Source: Rhizobium sp. PDO1-076 (GTDB taxonomy: Bacteria > Pseudomonadota > Alphaproteobacteria > Rhizobiales > Rhizobiaceae). Taken from it: a stretch of 32,668 nucleotides of DNA. Numbering within the stretch: position 1 is the stretch's first letter; each line of letters opens with the position of its first letter. The translations under genes and the position numbers were made by a program. The notes under the pieces were generated by a model. The model was not told the origin of the DNA. It saw only the letters and a list, made by a program, of their open reading frames with translations, and did no database searches. Location of the stretch: NCBI RefSeq assembly GCF_000247475.1, contig NZ_AHZC01000377.1, positions 1-32,668 of the forward strand, given 5' to 3'. This document shows positions 1 through 8,163 of this stretch, piece after piece.

Positions 1-739
1 CGGCAGCCGGCAGGTAATGCGCCAGCCTTACCCCGAGCGACACCGTGGTCATCGAGATGGCGACGATGACGACCAGAGCCGGCAGGTTGACGAAGCCGAT
101 CGTATAGGGCGGGAGACCGGGAAGGCCCCAGCCGGCAATCAGAAATCCGATAAATGATGGCACGGAGATCAGCAGCCCGAAGCCCGAGGACGTCGCCACT
201 GCCTTCTGCACAGGCATGCCATAGAGCGTCATCGCCGGCACGCCGAAGGAGCCGCCACCGATGCCCATCATCGCCGAGAAAAAGCCGATGACCAGACCAT
301 AGACACTGGCCAGCGCCCGGCCCGGCAGGGTGTCCGACAGTTTCCAAAGGGGCCGGCTGATCAACATGTAGAACCCGAGCAGCATGCCGATCACCCCGAA
401 GATCACCGACAGATTGGCCGAACGCAGCGAAGCGGCACCGACCACCCCGGCCAGCGCGCCGAGAGAAATGGCCGGTCCCCAGCGCTTCAGCACGGACCAG
501 TCGACCGCGCCGCGCCGATGATGCATCAGCACCGAGCGTGCCGAGTTGAAGATGATGGTGCCGCCGGAGGTGGCGACACAGACCTGCATCAGGCGGTCGC
601 TCTCATAGCCGAGGAACTCGAAGACATAATAGAGCACCGGCACCAGCACGACACCGCCGCCAATCCCGAGCATGCCAGCAATCAGGCCGGATACGGCACC
701 GGTGGCGGCCAGGAAGATAAAGAGCAGAACAAAATCCAT
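1..739 (-). CDS. Sulfite exporter TauE/SafE family membrane protein (3' end beyond window)
   Basis: The reading frame starts at an ATG at 737-739 and stays open to the left edge, giving about 246 residues without a stop, so the C-terminus is outside the window. The translation is strongly hydrophobic with several membrane segments. It carries the two family repeats: MLGIGGGVVLVPVL near residues 23-36 and MMGIGGGSFGVPAM near 150-163, typical of TauE/SafE (DUF81) permeases. These export small anions such as sulfite or sulfonates. It begins 3 bases after the stop of the M20 peptidase gene, so it is probably the last gene of the peptide-transport operon and may export a product of that pathway. 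The family call is firm; the substrate is unknown. Confidence 0.93.
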   Translation of the reverse strand, partial: MDFVLLFIFLAATGAVSGLIAGMLGIGGGVVLVPVLYYVFEFLGYESDRLMQVCVATSGGTIIFNSARSVLMHHRRGAVDWSVLKRWGPAISLGALAGVVGAASLRSANLSVIFGVIGMLLGFYMLISRPLWKLSDTLPGRALASVYGLVIGFFSAMMGIGGGSFGVPAMTLYGMPVQKAVATSSGFGLLISVPSFIGFLIAGWGLPGLPPYTIGFVNLPALVVIVAISMTTVSLGVRLAHYLPAA

Positions 740-742
740 CGA

Positions 743-2134
743 TCAGGCAATCTGTTTCAGGCTTGCGGCATTTTCGGCGATATCGAGGAACAGCGCCGTC
801 ATGACCTGCATGCCTTCACGGGCAATCGGCACCAGCGCATGCTCGTTGGGGCCGTGCTGGCCGCATTCGGCATGGGAGTGCGGAATCCAGATGGTCGGCA
901 GCCCGAGGATGTCGGTAAAGGCATCGTTGGGCAGCGAACCGGCCAGATTGGGCAGCACGTGCGGCGGCTTTCCTGCTGAGCGCGTGAGCGAATTCTCGAC
1001 AAAACGCACCCATGGATGATCCGGCGAAAACCGGGTCGCCCGGAACGCCTCGCCGCGGGCGGCACGAACTTCGACCATGGGAAAGCCATGGGCATCGAGA
1101 TGGCGGCGCAACGCGGGGATGATGTCGTCCATGTCTGTGCCGACGACGAAGCGTAGCTGGCAGGTAGCCCGCGCCGAGCCGGAAATGGCATTTTGCGGCG
1201 CATCGATATTGCCGGACGACATGGCGAGCACGGCAAAGGAATTCCAGCCGAAGACGCGCTCGCTCGGGGTCAGATCGCTCTCGCCCCATTCGGCATCGTG
1301 ACGGCGTGGCGGCAGATCGCTGAGCGTGGCGCGGATATCGGGCGTCAGGCTGGTCGGGCGCCATTCGGGAATTCGGATCTGGCCGCGGGCGTCGGTGATC
1401 GTCGCGATCGCCTGGGCCAGGATGATGGCGGGATCGGCCAGCAATCCGCCAAAATTGCCGGAATGATGGTCGCCGTCCCGCAGATTGACCATCAGATTGA
1501 TCGACATGCCGCCGCGAGACCCCATGAACATGGTCGGCGTGTCGACCGCCAGACGCGGGCCGTCCGAGGCGATCAGCACATCGGCCGCCAGCCGTTCCCG
1601 GTTGGCCGTGAAGAATTCGCGTAGCCCGAAGGAGCCGGTCTCCTCGGCCATTTCAAGAATGATCCTGGCATTGAAACCGAGCCGGCCCTTTTCGCGGATC
1701 AGCAGTTCCAGCGCCTTGATGTTGATCAGATGCTGGATCTTGTTGTCGGCCGTGCCGCGGCCATAAAGCTTGTCGCCTTCTCTTACCAGGGTGAAGGGCT
1801 CGAGACCGTCCCGCCAGCGATGGGCCTCTCCGTTGCAGACATCGCCATGGCCATAGACCAGAACCGTCGGCAGGCTTTCGTCCTCGATGCGGCTGGCGAT
1901 CAGCAGCGGAGCCCCGCCCTCGCGCGGATTGTCGAAAGTCTCGACGGCAAAGCCCATGGCCGACAGCAGGGGCTGCATATCTTCCTGCAGATAGGCGTAG
2001 AGATCCTCCCGCCGCCCTTCCGACTGGCTGACGGAGCGGCGCGCCACGAGCGCGGCCAGATCTGCGACCAGCCCTCCGCCATCGACATAATGGGTGGCGG
2101 CTTCGATCAGTTGTGTTCTGTCCATGGAATGCAC
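743..2134 (-). CDS. M20 family metallopeptidase (ArgE/DapE/carboxypeptidase type)
   Basis: A 463-residue cytoplasmic zinc hydrolase. The M20 signatures are present: HGD at residues 96-98 (zinc His, catalytic Asp), the bridging Asp at 130 in GRGTADNK, and EE at 164-165 (general base and ligand). A dimerisation-domain insertion follows, and the C-terminal zinc-ligand region is HSHAECGQHG. Length is normal for the family. The GTG start at 2132-2134 directly abuts the stop of the upstream ATPase gene; an in-frame ATG at 2123-2125 is the alternative and has the ribosome site GAGG at a longer spacing. It lies inside a dipeptide-type ABC operon, so the inferred role is to hydrolyse the imported peptide or N-acyl amino acid. 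The exact substrate cannot be read from the sequence. Confidence 0.93.
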   Translation of the reverse strand: MHSMDRTQLIEAATHYVDGGGLVADLAALVARRSVSQSEGRREDLYAYLQEDMQPLLSAMGFAVETFDNPREGGAPLLIASRIEDESLPTVLVYGHGDVCNGEAHRWRDGLEPFTLVREGDKLYGRGTADNKIQHLINIKALELLIREKGRLGFNARIILEMAEETGSFGLREFFTANRERLAADVLIASDGPRLAVDTPTMFMGSRGGMSINLMVNLRDGDHHSGNFGGLLADPAIILAQAIATITDARGQIRIPEWRPTSLTPDIRATLSDLPPRRHDAEWGESDLTPSERVFGWNSFAVLAMSSGNIDAPQNAISGSARATCQLRFVVGTDMDDIIPALRRHLDAHGFPMVEVRAARGEAFRATRFSPDHPWVRFVENSLTRSAGKPPHVLPNLAGSLPNDAFTDILGLPTIWIPHSHAECGQHGPNEHALVPIAREGMQVMTALFLDIAENAASLKQIA

Positions 2135-3790
2135 TTACCTCGCTGCGTCGGCAGGCCCAAGGGCTGCCATATCTGGCGCTTCCCAGCCGCGGCCGGGCAT
2201 GGCAGCGAGCAGTTGGCGCGTATAGGAATGTTGCGGATTGCCGAAAACGTCATCGACCGTGCCATATTCCACCACCTCGCCTTTCGACATGACGAGGATA
2301 TGGTCGGAAATTTCGGCTGCCACCCGCAGATCGTGGGTGATGAAAATCACCGTCAGGCCAACGGCCTTGCGAATGTCGTCGAGCAGCTTCAGCACGTCCT
2401 TCTGTACGGAAACGTCGAGCGCCGACACGGCTTCATCGGCGATCAGGATTTTCGGCTCGACCATCAGGGCGCGGGCAATCGAGATGCGCTGGCGCTGGCC
2501 GCCGGAAAACTGCGCCGGATAGCGATCGAGCGCGTCCTCCTCCAGCCGGACGATCTTCAAAAGCGCTCGGGCCTTTTCCATGGCCTCTTTGCGCGGCACG
2601 CCGAAATTGACCGGCCCCTCGACCAGCAGGTCGCCAATCTTGCGGCGCGGATTGAGCGATCCATAGGGATCCTGAAAGACGATCTGGATATGTTTCCTGA
2701 ACTCGCGCCGTCCAGCCGCGGTGGTCGTTTCCAGCCTCGAATTGCCGATCCAGACGGACCCTTCGTCAGGCTCCACAAGCCCCATCAGGCAGCGCACCAG
2801 GGTCGTCTTGCCGGACCCGGATTCCCCGACGATACCAAGCGTCTGGCCTTCCAGAACGGTAAAGTCCGTCGGCTTGACGGCATGCACCTTGCGGGCCGGC
2901 TTGAACATCGTCCGGGCGGTCGAATAGGTCTTTTCGATGCCGGCGACCCGAAGCGCGATCGGTGCAGACGTATCAGGATTGCCCTTGATACCGTGACGCT
3001 TCGGCACGGCATCGATCAGCATGCGCGTATAGGGATGACTCGGGCTGTTGAGCACCTGCTCGGCGGTGCCCTGCTCGACGACCACGCCTTTCTGCATGAC
3101 CAAGACCCGATCGGCGAGTTCAGCCACCACGTCGAAATCATGGGTGACGAAAAGGATGCCGGCCTTGCGGCTTTCCTTCAATGCCTTGAACATGTCGAGG
3201 ATCTGCGCCTGCGTCGTCACGTCGAGCGCCGTGGTCGGTTCGTCGGCAATCAGCAGCCGCGGCCCCATGGCGAGCGCAATGGCAATGACGATGCGCTGGC
3301 GCTGACCGCCCGACAATTGATGCGGATAGGCATGATAGAGGCGTTCGGGGTCGGGAAGACGCACCTCCTTCAGAAGCTCCATTGTCCGCGCCCGGCGCTC
3401 GGTCTTGGACATTTGCGCATGCGCCTCGAAGACTTCCTCGATCTGGTTGCCGACCGTATAGCACGGGTTGAGCGCGCTCATCGGCTCCTGGAAGATCATG
3501 CCCATTCGGCTGCCGCGCAGGCCGGCATGCTCGGCCTCGGACAGCTTCAGCACATCGCGGCCTTCAAAGAGGATTTCGCCCGCCGACGGTTTCAGGACTT
3601 TTGGCAGGAGACCCATGGCGGCAAAGGAGGTGATCGATTTTCCTGAGCCGGATTCCCCGACGATGCAGAGGATTTCGTTCTCGTGGATGTCGAGCGACAG
3701 GTTGCTGACGGCATGAGGCCGATCGCCGCCCTTTGGCAGGTCTATGGTCAGGTTGCGGATCGACAGGACGGGTGTGGCTGCGTGGGTCAT
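2135..3790 (-). CDS. Dipeptide/oligopeptide ABC transporter, fused double ATP-binding protein (DppD-DppF type)
   Basis: A 551-residue protein with two complete ABC ATPase domains, the arrangement seen in GsiA and YejF. Domain 1 has Walker A GESGSGKS at 45-52, signature LSGGQRQR at 159-166 and Walker B LLIADE at 179-184. Domain 2 has Walker A GESGSGKT at 322-329, signature FSGGQRQR from 428 and Walker B ILIADEA at 448-454. Each half ends in the oligopeptide-transporter C-terminal extension ([13 protein letters not shown] in the first, [13 protein letters not shown] in the second). All ATPase motifs are intact. The ATG overlaps the stop of the upstream permease gene (ATGA), showing translational coupling. 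It energises import through the two permeases encoded just upstream. Confidence 0.96.
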   Translation of the reverse strand: MTHAATPVLSIRNLTIDLPKGGDRPHAVSNLSLDIHENEILCIVGESGSGKSITSFAAMGLLPKVLKPSAGEILFEGRDVLKLSEAEHAGLRGSRMGMIFQEPMSALNPCYTVGNQIEEVFEAHAQMSKTERRARTMELLKEVRLPDPERLYHAYPHQLSGGQRQRIVIAIALAMGPRLLIADEPTTALDVTTQAQILDMFKALKESRKAGILFVTHDFDVVAELADRVLVMQKGVVVEQGTAEQVLNSPSHPYTRMLIDAVPKRHGIKGNPDTSAPIALRVAGIEKTYSTARTMFKPARKVHAVKPTDFTVLEGQTLGIVGESGSGKTTLVRCLMGLVEPDEGSVWIGNSRLETTTAAGRREFRKHIQIVFQDPYGSLNPRRKIGDLLVEGPVNFGVPRKEAMEKARALLKIVRLEEDALDRYPAQFSGGQRQRISIARALMVEPKILIADEAVSALDVSVQKDVLKLLDDIRKAVGLTVIFITHDLRVAAEISDHILVMSKGEVVEYGTVDDVFGNPQHSYTRQLLAAMPGRGWEAPDMAALGPADAAR

Positions 3791-4692
3791 CAGTTCCTGC
3801 CCTCCGGCGCGGTCACGTCGCGAATGCCGTCGCCCAGCATGTTGATGGAAAACACAAGGATGAACAGAGCGATGCCGGGAATGGTGATCAGCCAGCTTTC
3901 AAACAGCAGCATTTCCTTGCCCTCGGAAATCATCAGGCCCCAGGACGGTGTTGGCGGCTGCACGCCGAGCCCAAGGAAGGACAGTGCTGCTTCCAGGATG
4001 ATGGCGTGGGCCATTTCGAGCGTGACGACGACGATCAGCTGGTTCATCACATTCGGCAGCACGTCCTTGAAGAGGATGCGCGGCAGGCTGGCGCCCAAAA
4101 CTTCGGCCGCCGCGATATAGTCCATCTGACGCACCTGCATCGTGGCGCTGCGCAGCACCACCGCGAAACGATCCCAGAGCAGCATGCCGAGCACGGACAC
4201 GACAACGGTCAACGATCCGCCGAACAGCGCAACCACCGCCAGCGCCACAAGCGTTGCCGGCAAAGCCAGCCGTACCGAGACGATGAACATCACCACCGCA
4301 TCGACCTTGCCGCCGAAATAGCCGCCCAGAACACCGAGCGTCGTGCCGATCACAGCGGAGATCAGAGCCGCGGTAAAACCGATCAGCAGGGAGACGCGAG
4401 CGCCATAGATCAGTCGCGACAGGTAGTCCCGGCCCAGCGCATCGGTGCCGAGCAGATGTTTCCAGTCGCCGCCCAGAAAGACCGGTGGAGCAAGTCGTGC
4501 CAGCAGATCCTGCTTGTAGGGATCATAAGGGGCGATCAGCGGCGCGAAAAGCGCCGTAAGGCCGACAAACAGCAGGATCGAGAAACCGACCATGAAGCCG
4601 CGATGCTTCAGGGCCTTGCGGGCCAGCAGACGGGATGGCGCCGGCGATGCCGCGGGAAGACTGGGGCTGATGGTTTGAGAGGTGTGGCTCAT
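3790..4692 (-). CDS. Peptide ABC transporter permease, DppC/OppC type
   Basis: A 300-residue inner-membrane permease. After a short cytoplasmic N-terminus it has a first membrane segment (about 34-54), followed by APYDPYKQDLLARLAPP, the OppC_N-type signature. The loop LGTDALGRDYLSRLIYGARVS is diagnostic of DppC/OppC proteins. Four or five further membrane segments follow, with the ATPase-contact (EAA) loop AAAEVLGASLPRILFKDVLPN near 195-215. The ATG at 4690-4692 lies one base after the stop of the DppB-type permease gene, so the two subunits are co-translated. It forms the membrane channel with that partner. Confidence 0.95.
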   Translation of the reverse strand: MSHTSQTISPSLPAASPAPSRLLARKALKHRGFMVGFSILLFVGLTALFAPLIAPYDPYKQDLLARLAPPVFLGGDWKHLLGTDALGRDYLSRLIYGARVSLLIGFTAALISAVIGTTLGVLGGYFGGKVDAVVMFIVSVRLALPATLVALAVVALFGGSLTVVVSVLGMLLWDRFAVVLRSATMQVRQMDYIAAAEVLGASLPRILFKDVLPNVMNQLIVVVTLEMAHAIILEAALSFLGLGVQPPTPSWGLMISEGKEMLLFESWLITIPGIALFILVFSINMLGDGIRDVTAPEGRN

Positions 4693-4693
4693 G

Positions 4694-5611
4694 TCAGGCA
4701 GTCCTCAAGCGGGGATCGAGCCATGCGTTCAAGACATCGGCGAGGAAAGTGAAGGTGATGTAGAACATCGCGAAGATCAGGATGAGCGCCTGCATGGTCG
4801 GCAGATCGTTGCGGGAGATCGATTCCCAAGCCAGGTAACCCGCTCCATGCAGCGCGAAGATGGTTTCCACCACGACCGAACCGCCGAACATGAAGCCAAG
4901 CTGCACCGCCGCCAGGCTGACGACCGGGATGATGGCGTTGCGCAGGGCATGCTTGAACAAAACCCGCCGAGGCTTGATCCCCTTGGCTCTTGCTGTGCGG
5001 ATATAGTCGGCCGATAGCACGTCCAGCATGCCGGCTCGTGTCAGCCGCATGATGGCCGGCGTCGCGTAATAGCCGAGCACGATCATCGGCAGGATGTAGC
5101 CGGTCCATTGCCGGGTTCCGGAGGCCGGCACCCATCCGAGATTGACCGAGAAGACCACGATCAGGATGAGGCCGAACCAGAAGCTCGGGATCGCCTGCCC
5201 GACGACGGCAATGCCGAGCGCCAGCCGGTCGATCAGCGTATTGGGAAAGGCGGCGGCCAGAACGCCCATGGGAATAGCCAGCAGCAGGGCGAAGCTCATG
5301 CCGAGAAAACCGATGGTCATCGTCACCGGCAGCCGTTCGGCGATCATGCCCGAGACTGGAGTCTTGAAGTAATAGCTCATGCCGAAATCGCCGGAGAGCG
5401 CACGCATCAGCCAGTCGACATACTGAACGAGCAACGGTCGGTCGAAACCGTATTGGCTGCGAACCGCGGCGATCACCTCTCCTGAAGCGCCCTCACCGGC
5501 AATGGCAATCGCCGGATCGCCGGCCATGAACAGAAGAATGAAGCTGATGAAGGACACCGTCAGCGCAACCAGCGCCGCCATGCCGATCTTGGTCAGGACA
5601 AATTTCAGCAT
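4694..5611 (-). CDS. Peptide ABC transporter permease, DppB/OppB type
   Basis: A 305-residue inner-membrane permease. The N-terminal membrane segment is followed by the periplasmic stretch RSQYGFDRPLLVQYVDWLMRALSGDFGMSYYF, here cited as residues about 52-83, which is typical of DppB/OppB. The EAA-type loop TARAKGIKPRRVLFKHALRN lies near 205-224, and the C-terminus WLDPRLRTA is the usual DppB ending. The ATG at 5609-5611 has a GAGGG ribosome site six bases upstream. It pairs with the DppC-type permease encoded immediately downstream. Confidence 0.95.
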   Translation of the reverse strand: MLKFVLTKIGMAALVALTVSFISFILLFMAGDPAIAIAGEGASGEVIAAVRSQYGFDRPLLVQYVDWLMRALSGDFGMSYYFKTPVSGMIAERLPVTMTIGFLGMSFALLLAIPMGVLAAAFPNTLIDRLALGIAVVGQAIPSFWFGLILIVVFSVNLGWVPASGTRQWTGYILPMIVLGYYATPAIMRLTRAGMLDVLSADYIRTARAKGIKPRRVLFKHALRNAIIPVVSLAAVQLGFMFGGSVVVETIFALHGAGYLAWESISRNDLPTMQALILIFAMFYITFTFLADVLNAWLDPRLRTA

Positions 5612-5686
5612 CTGAAACCCTCAAGCAGGCGGTCTCGCGGCTTTGCGATCTCGACATGCCTCTCAAACAGGAAGCTCAAATCCGGA

Positions 5687-5713
5687 CCGGGTCGCCGGAA
5701 GGCGGCGTCCCGG
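5687..5713 (-). other. Intercistronic stem-loop between solute-binding protein and permease genes
   Basis: On the minus strand the RNA can fold as CCGGG, then CGCC, a TTCC loop, GGCG and CCCGG, with a small internal loop. It sits 17 bases after the stop of the binding-protein gene and has no U-tract. Hairpins here in ABC operons commonly stabilise the upstream binding-protein mRNA or attenuate the downstream genes. That role is inferred. Confidence 0.4.
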
Positions 5714-5729
5714 CCCAGCGGTGCAGATG

Positions 5730-7259
5730 TCACTTCCAGCCGATCTCATAGAAACGCACCAGTTCGTCCGGGGTCGGCGTGAAGGAGATGTCGCCGCTCA
5801 TGACGTAGTTGGTGGAATAGTTCCACAACGGCACCCAATAGGCCTTGTCGGCGATCACCGAGAGGGCCTGTGTGTAGAGCGCTTTACGTTCGACCGAATC
5901 GATCGAGGAATCGGCCTTTTCCAGCAGATCGGACAGGCTCTTGTCGCGTGCGTCATCTTCGCCGCCCATGGTGAAGAACTCGCTGGTAATGGCCGAGACA
6001 TCGGCAATCGAGTTGGAGCCCCAGGTCATGAAGGAAAGTGGCGCACCTTCCTTGATGCGCTTTTCGCGCAGTGCCGCATATTGCATGTAGTTGAGATTGG
6101 CCTTGATGCCGATTTCGGCCAGCATGCCGATCATCGCTTCGGCCAGCGGCCGGTCGCGATAGGCATAGAATTCAACCTCGATGCCGTCGGGATAGCCGGC
6201 TTCCGCCAGCAGCGCCTTGGCCTTTGCCGGATCGTAGGCATAGGTCGCAACGTCCTTGTCGCAGCCGAACTGGCTAGGCGAGCAGGCGCTGTTAATTACT
6301 TCCGTCGTGCCCTTCATCAACGCCGCGACGATACCGTCGCGGTTGATCGCGTGATAGATCGCCTGGCGGACCTTGAGGTTCGTCATCGGGTTCTTGTCGC
6401 CCGAGCGGCCGGCCGCGTCGAGTGAGAGATAGCCGACGCGCATGGTCGGGGCATTGATCACCTGGAAGCTGTCGCGGCCAGTCATCTTGTCGGCCTGGTC
6501 GGACGGAACCTGCCAGACCAGATCGATCGTGCCGTTGAAAAGCTCGGCCATCTGCGTGTTGATGTCCGGGATGGTGCGAATATCGATGGTGCCGACCTTG
6601 GCTTTCGGCTTGGCAGCGGCAAAATAGCCCTCGTTGCGCTTCAGCACGAAATGTTTGCCCGGTTCGACGGTCTCGAATTTATAAGGACCCGTTCCGATCG
6701 GCTTGGTGGCAACGCCGGCCGGGCCGACGGCTTTGTAATATTCATCGGGATGGATGATGACCGGGCCGGCCAGGTATTCGAGAGCGGCGGGAAATGGCCC
6801 GTTGGTGAGGATGCGCACCTTGAACTGGTCGATCTTTTCGGCCTGCTTGATCCATCCCGTCGCCACCTTGTTCTTGGCGCCGTTCTTCGGATCAACCGTG
6901 AAGTTCAGCGTAAAGACGACATCATCGGCATCAAAGGCTTCGCCATTGTGGAACTTGACGCCTTCGCGCAGCGTCAGCTCCAGCGTGGTGGAATCCACCC
7001 AGGTCCAGCTGGTCGCCAGATTGCCGACATACTCTCCGGTCGCCGGGTCGCGATAGAGAAGCCCATCCCAGACGGCGTTTCCGAGCAGGATGCCCTCGCG
7101 CGCCGTGTTGAAATAGGGATCGACATGCTCGAGTTCCTTCGCAAACGCGATGGAGACGGTGTCGTCCGCCTTACCGGCCCAGGCGGAACTTGCAAACAGG
7201 AATGCGGGCAGAAGAGCGGCGGCGGCGGCGGCGGCGGCCGTAGTCTTTGTCAATTTCAT
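5730..7259 (-). CDS. Periplasmic ABC transporter substrate-binding protein (SBP_bac_5, dipeptide/oligopeptide type)
   Basis: About 509 residues. The signal peptide has a Lys/Thr n-region, eight consecutive alanines, a hydrophobic core and the cleavage site SSAWA before GKADD. The mature part fits family 5: AKELEHVDPYFNTAREG near the N-terminus, NLATSWTWVDSTTLELTLREGVKFHNGE (cited in pieces), and GTGPYKFETVEPGKHFVLKRN. It captures the substrate for the two permeases downstream. The start is taken as ATG at 7257-7259 because GGGG at 7267-7270 is seven bases upstream; the earlier in-frame ATG at 7263-7265 has only one base of spacing. The alanine run is encoded by a (GCC)n microsatellite. Ligand class beyond peptide-like is not predictable. 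Confidence 0.95.
   Translation of the reverse strand: MKLTKTTAAAAAAAALLPAFLFASSAWAGKADDTVSIAFAKELEHVDPYFNTAREGILLGNAVWDGLLYRDPATGEYVGNLATSWTWVDSTTLELTLREGVKFHNGEAFDADDVVFTLNFTVDPKNGAKNKVATGWIKQAEKIDQFKVRILTNGPFPAALEYLAGPVIIHPDEYYKAVGPAGVATKPIGTGPYKFETVEPGKHFVLKRNEGYFAAAKPKAKVGTIDIRTIPDINTQMAELFNGTIDLVWQVPSDQADKMTGRDSFQVINAPTMRVGYLSLDAAGRSGDKNPMTNLKVRQAIYHAINRDGIVAALMKGTTEVINSACSPSQFGCDKDVATYAYDPAKAKALLAEAGYPDGIEVEFYAYRDRPLAEAMIGMLAEIGIKANLNYMQYAALREKRIKEGAPLSFMTWGSNSIADVSAITSEFFTMGGEDDARDKSLSDLLEKADSSIDSVERKALYTQALSVIADKAYWVPLWNYSTNYVMSGDISFTPTPDELVRFYEIGWK
7216..7238. repeat. GGC/GCC trinucleotide microsatellite in the signal-peptide coding region
   Basis: Nearly eight uninterrupted copies of a three-base unit encode the poly-alanine stretch in the h-region of the binding-protein signal peptide. 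Copy-number change would keep the frame and only lengthen or shorten the hydrophobic core. Confidence 0.85.
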
Positions 7260-7278
7260 TCTCATTCCCCTTATTTTT

Positions 7279-7293
7279 GCCTATTTTATAGGC
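7279..7293. promoter_or_regulatory. Inverted repeat in the binding-protein gene leader
   Basis: GCCTAT and ATAGGC form a perfect 6-bp inverted repeat around TTT, about ten bases upstream of the ribosome site of the ABC operon. It could be an operator or a leader hairpin. No function can be assigned from sequence alone. Confidence 0.4.
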
Positions 7294-7333
7294 CTTTGCG
7301 GTTTATGGATTTATCGTACTCACTTTTCTATGT

Positions 7334-7343
7334 TTGTATACAA
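7334..7343. promoter_or_regulatory. Candidate GntR/FCD operator palindrome
   Basis: TTGTATACAA is a perfect 10-bp palindrome in the shared upstream region of the ABC operon (left) and the GntR regulator gene (right). FCD-subfamily GntR proteins typically bind short AT-rich palindromes with a central GTATAC or GTNNAC core. A weaker resembling sequence, TTGCATACGC, starts exactly 40 bp to the right (7374). Together they would allow the regulator to control both its own gene and the operon. Confidence 0.5.
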
Positions 7344-7432
7344 TATTCTTCTATTGCGCACATGTTTGGATAATTGCATACGCCGCTTGTCAAATTCCCC
7401 AGATCACACGACAATATGCGTGGAGGACCGCC

Positions 7433-8125
7433 ATGAACTTAGCCGCATCAAAAACGCCAACGGCCGACGTGCTCTATGAGCGCATTGAGACGATGATTGC
7501 CGAAGGACAGGTCAAGGATGGCGAGCGCCTCGACGAAGTGCGCCTTGCCCGGGATTTCGGCGTATCGCGCACCCCTTTGCGCGAGGCGTTGCGTCTTCTG
7601 TCGGCGACGGGCCTCATCGAACTCATCCCCAATCGCGGCGCCTTCGTGCGCCAGCCGGACTTCACCCGACTTGTGGAAATGTTCGAAGTGATGGCGGAGG
7701 TCGAAGCCTGGTGTGCGCGGCTGGCGGCCGGCCGCATCACCAAGGCGCAGCTGCTGCTTCTGCGCAAAGCCGCCTCTGCCTGCGAAGCAGCCCTTCAGGC
7801 GCAGGACTACAAGCGCTACTATGTCGAAAACGCCACGTTTCACACGATGATCTACGAGGCGTCCGGCAACGGCTTCCTGGCCGAAGAAGCCGGCAATCTG
7901 CACAGGCGCCTCAAGCCCTTCCGGCAGGCGCAGCTCTCCTTCGGCGACCGCCTGTCGCAGTCGATGATGGAGCACCGCGAAATCCTGCTGGCCCTTGAAG
8001 CGGGCGACGCGGCGCGTGCCGATTCCGTGATGCGCGACCATATCCGCGTCCAGGGCAGTATCTATGAGGAATACCGCCAATCGATGAGCGGAGAGCGGGA
8101 GGCCTCTGGCCGGCAAGCCTCGTGA
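7433..8125 (+). CDS. GntR family transcriptional regulator with FCD ligand-binding domain
   Basis: 231 residues. The N-terminal winged helix (about 10-75) contains the family core RLARDFGVSRTPLREALRLL and the wing NRGAFVR. The C-terminal all-helical FCD domain (about 80-215) has the metal/ligand residues typical of the group, including the ENATFHTMIYEASGN and MMEHREILLAL regions. The start at 7433 is chosen because GGAGG at 7422-7426 lies six bases upstream; the frame is open further up to 7334 but that part does not look like protein. It is divergent from the peptide ABC operon, so it probably represses that operon until its ligand, likely a transported or hydrolysed compound, is present. 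Confidence 0.93.
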   Translation: MNLAASKTPTADVLYERIETMIAEGQVKDGERLDEVRLARDFGVSRTPLREALRLLSATGLIELIPNRGAFVRQPDFTRLVEMFEVMAEVEAWCARLAAGRITKAQLLLLRKAASACEAALQAQDYKRYYVENATFHTMIYEASGNGFLAEEAGNLHRRLKPFRQAQLSFGDRLSQSMMEHREILLALEAGDAARADSVMRDHIRVQGSIYEEYRQSMSGEREASGRQAS

Positions 8126-8163
8126 GACCTGCCGCCGATTTCGGGCAGCCGCGTCGCCGAACA

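Noticed and set aside
1730-3646. Plus-strand open frame of 638 codons opposite the ABC ATPase and M20 genes
   Set aside because: It lies antisense to genes with complete family motifs; its translation is His/Arg/Asp-rich without any recognisable domain, typical of a GC-rich shadow frame.
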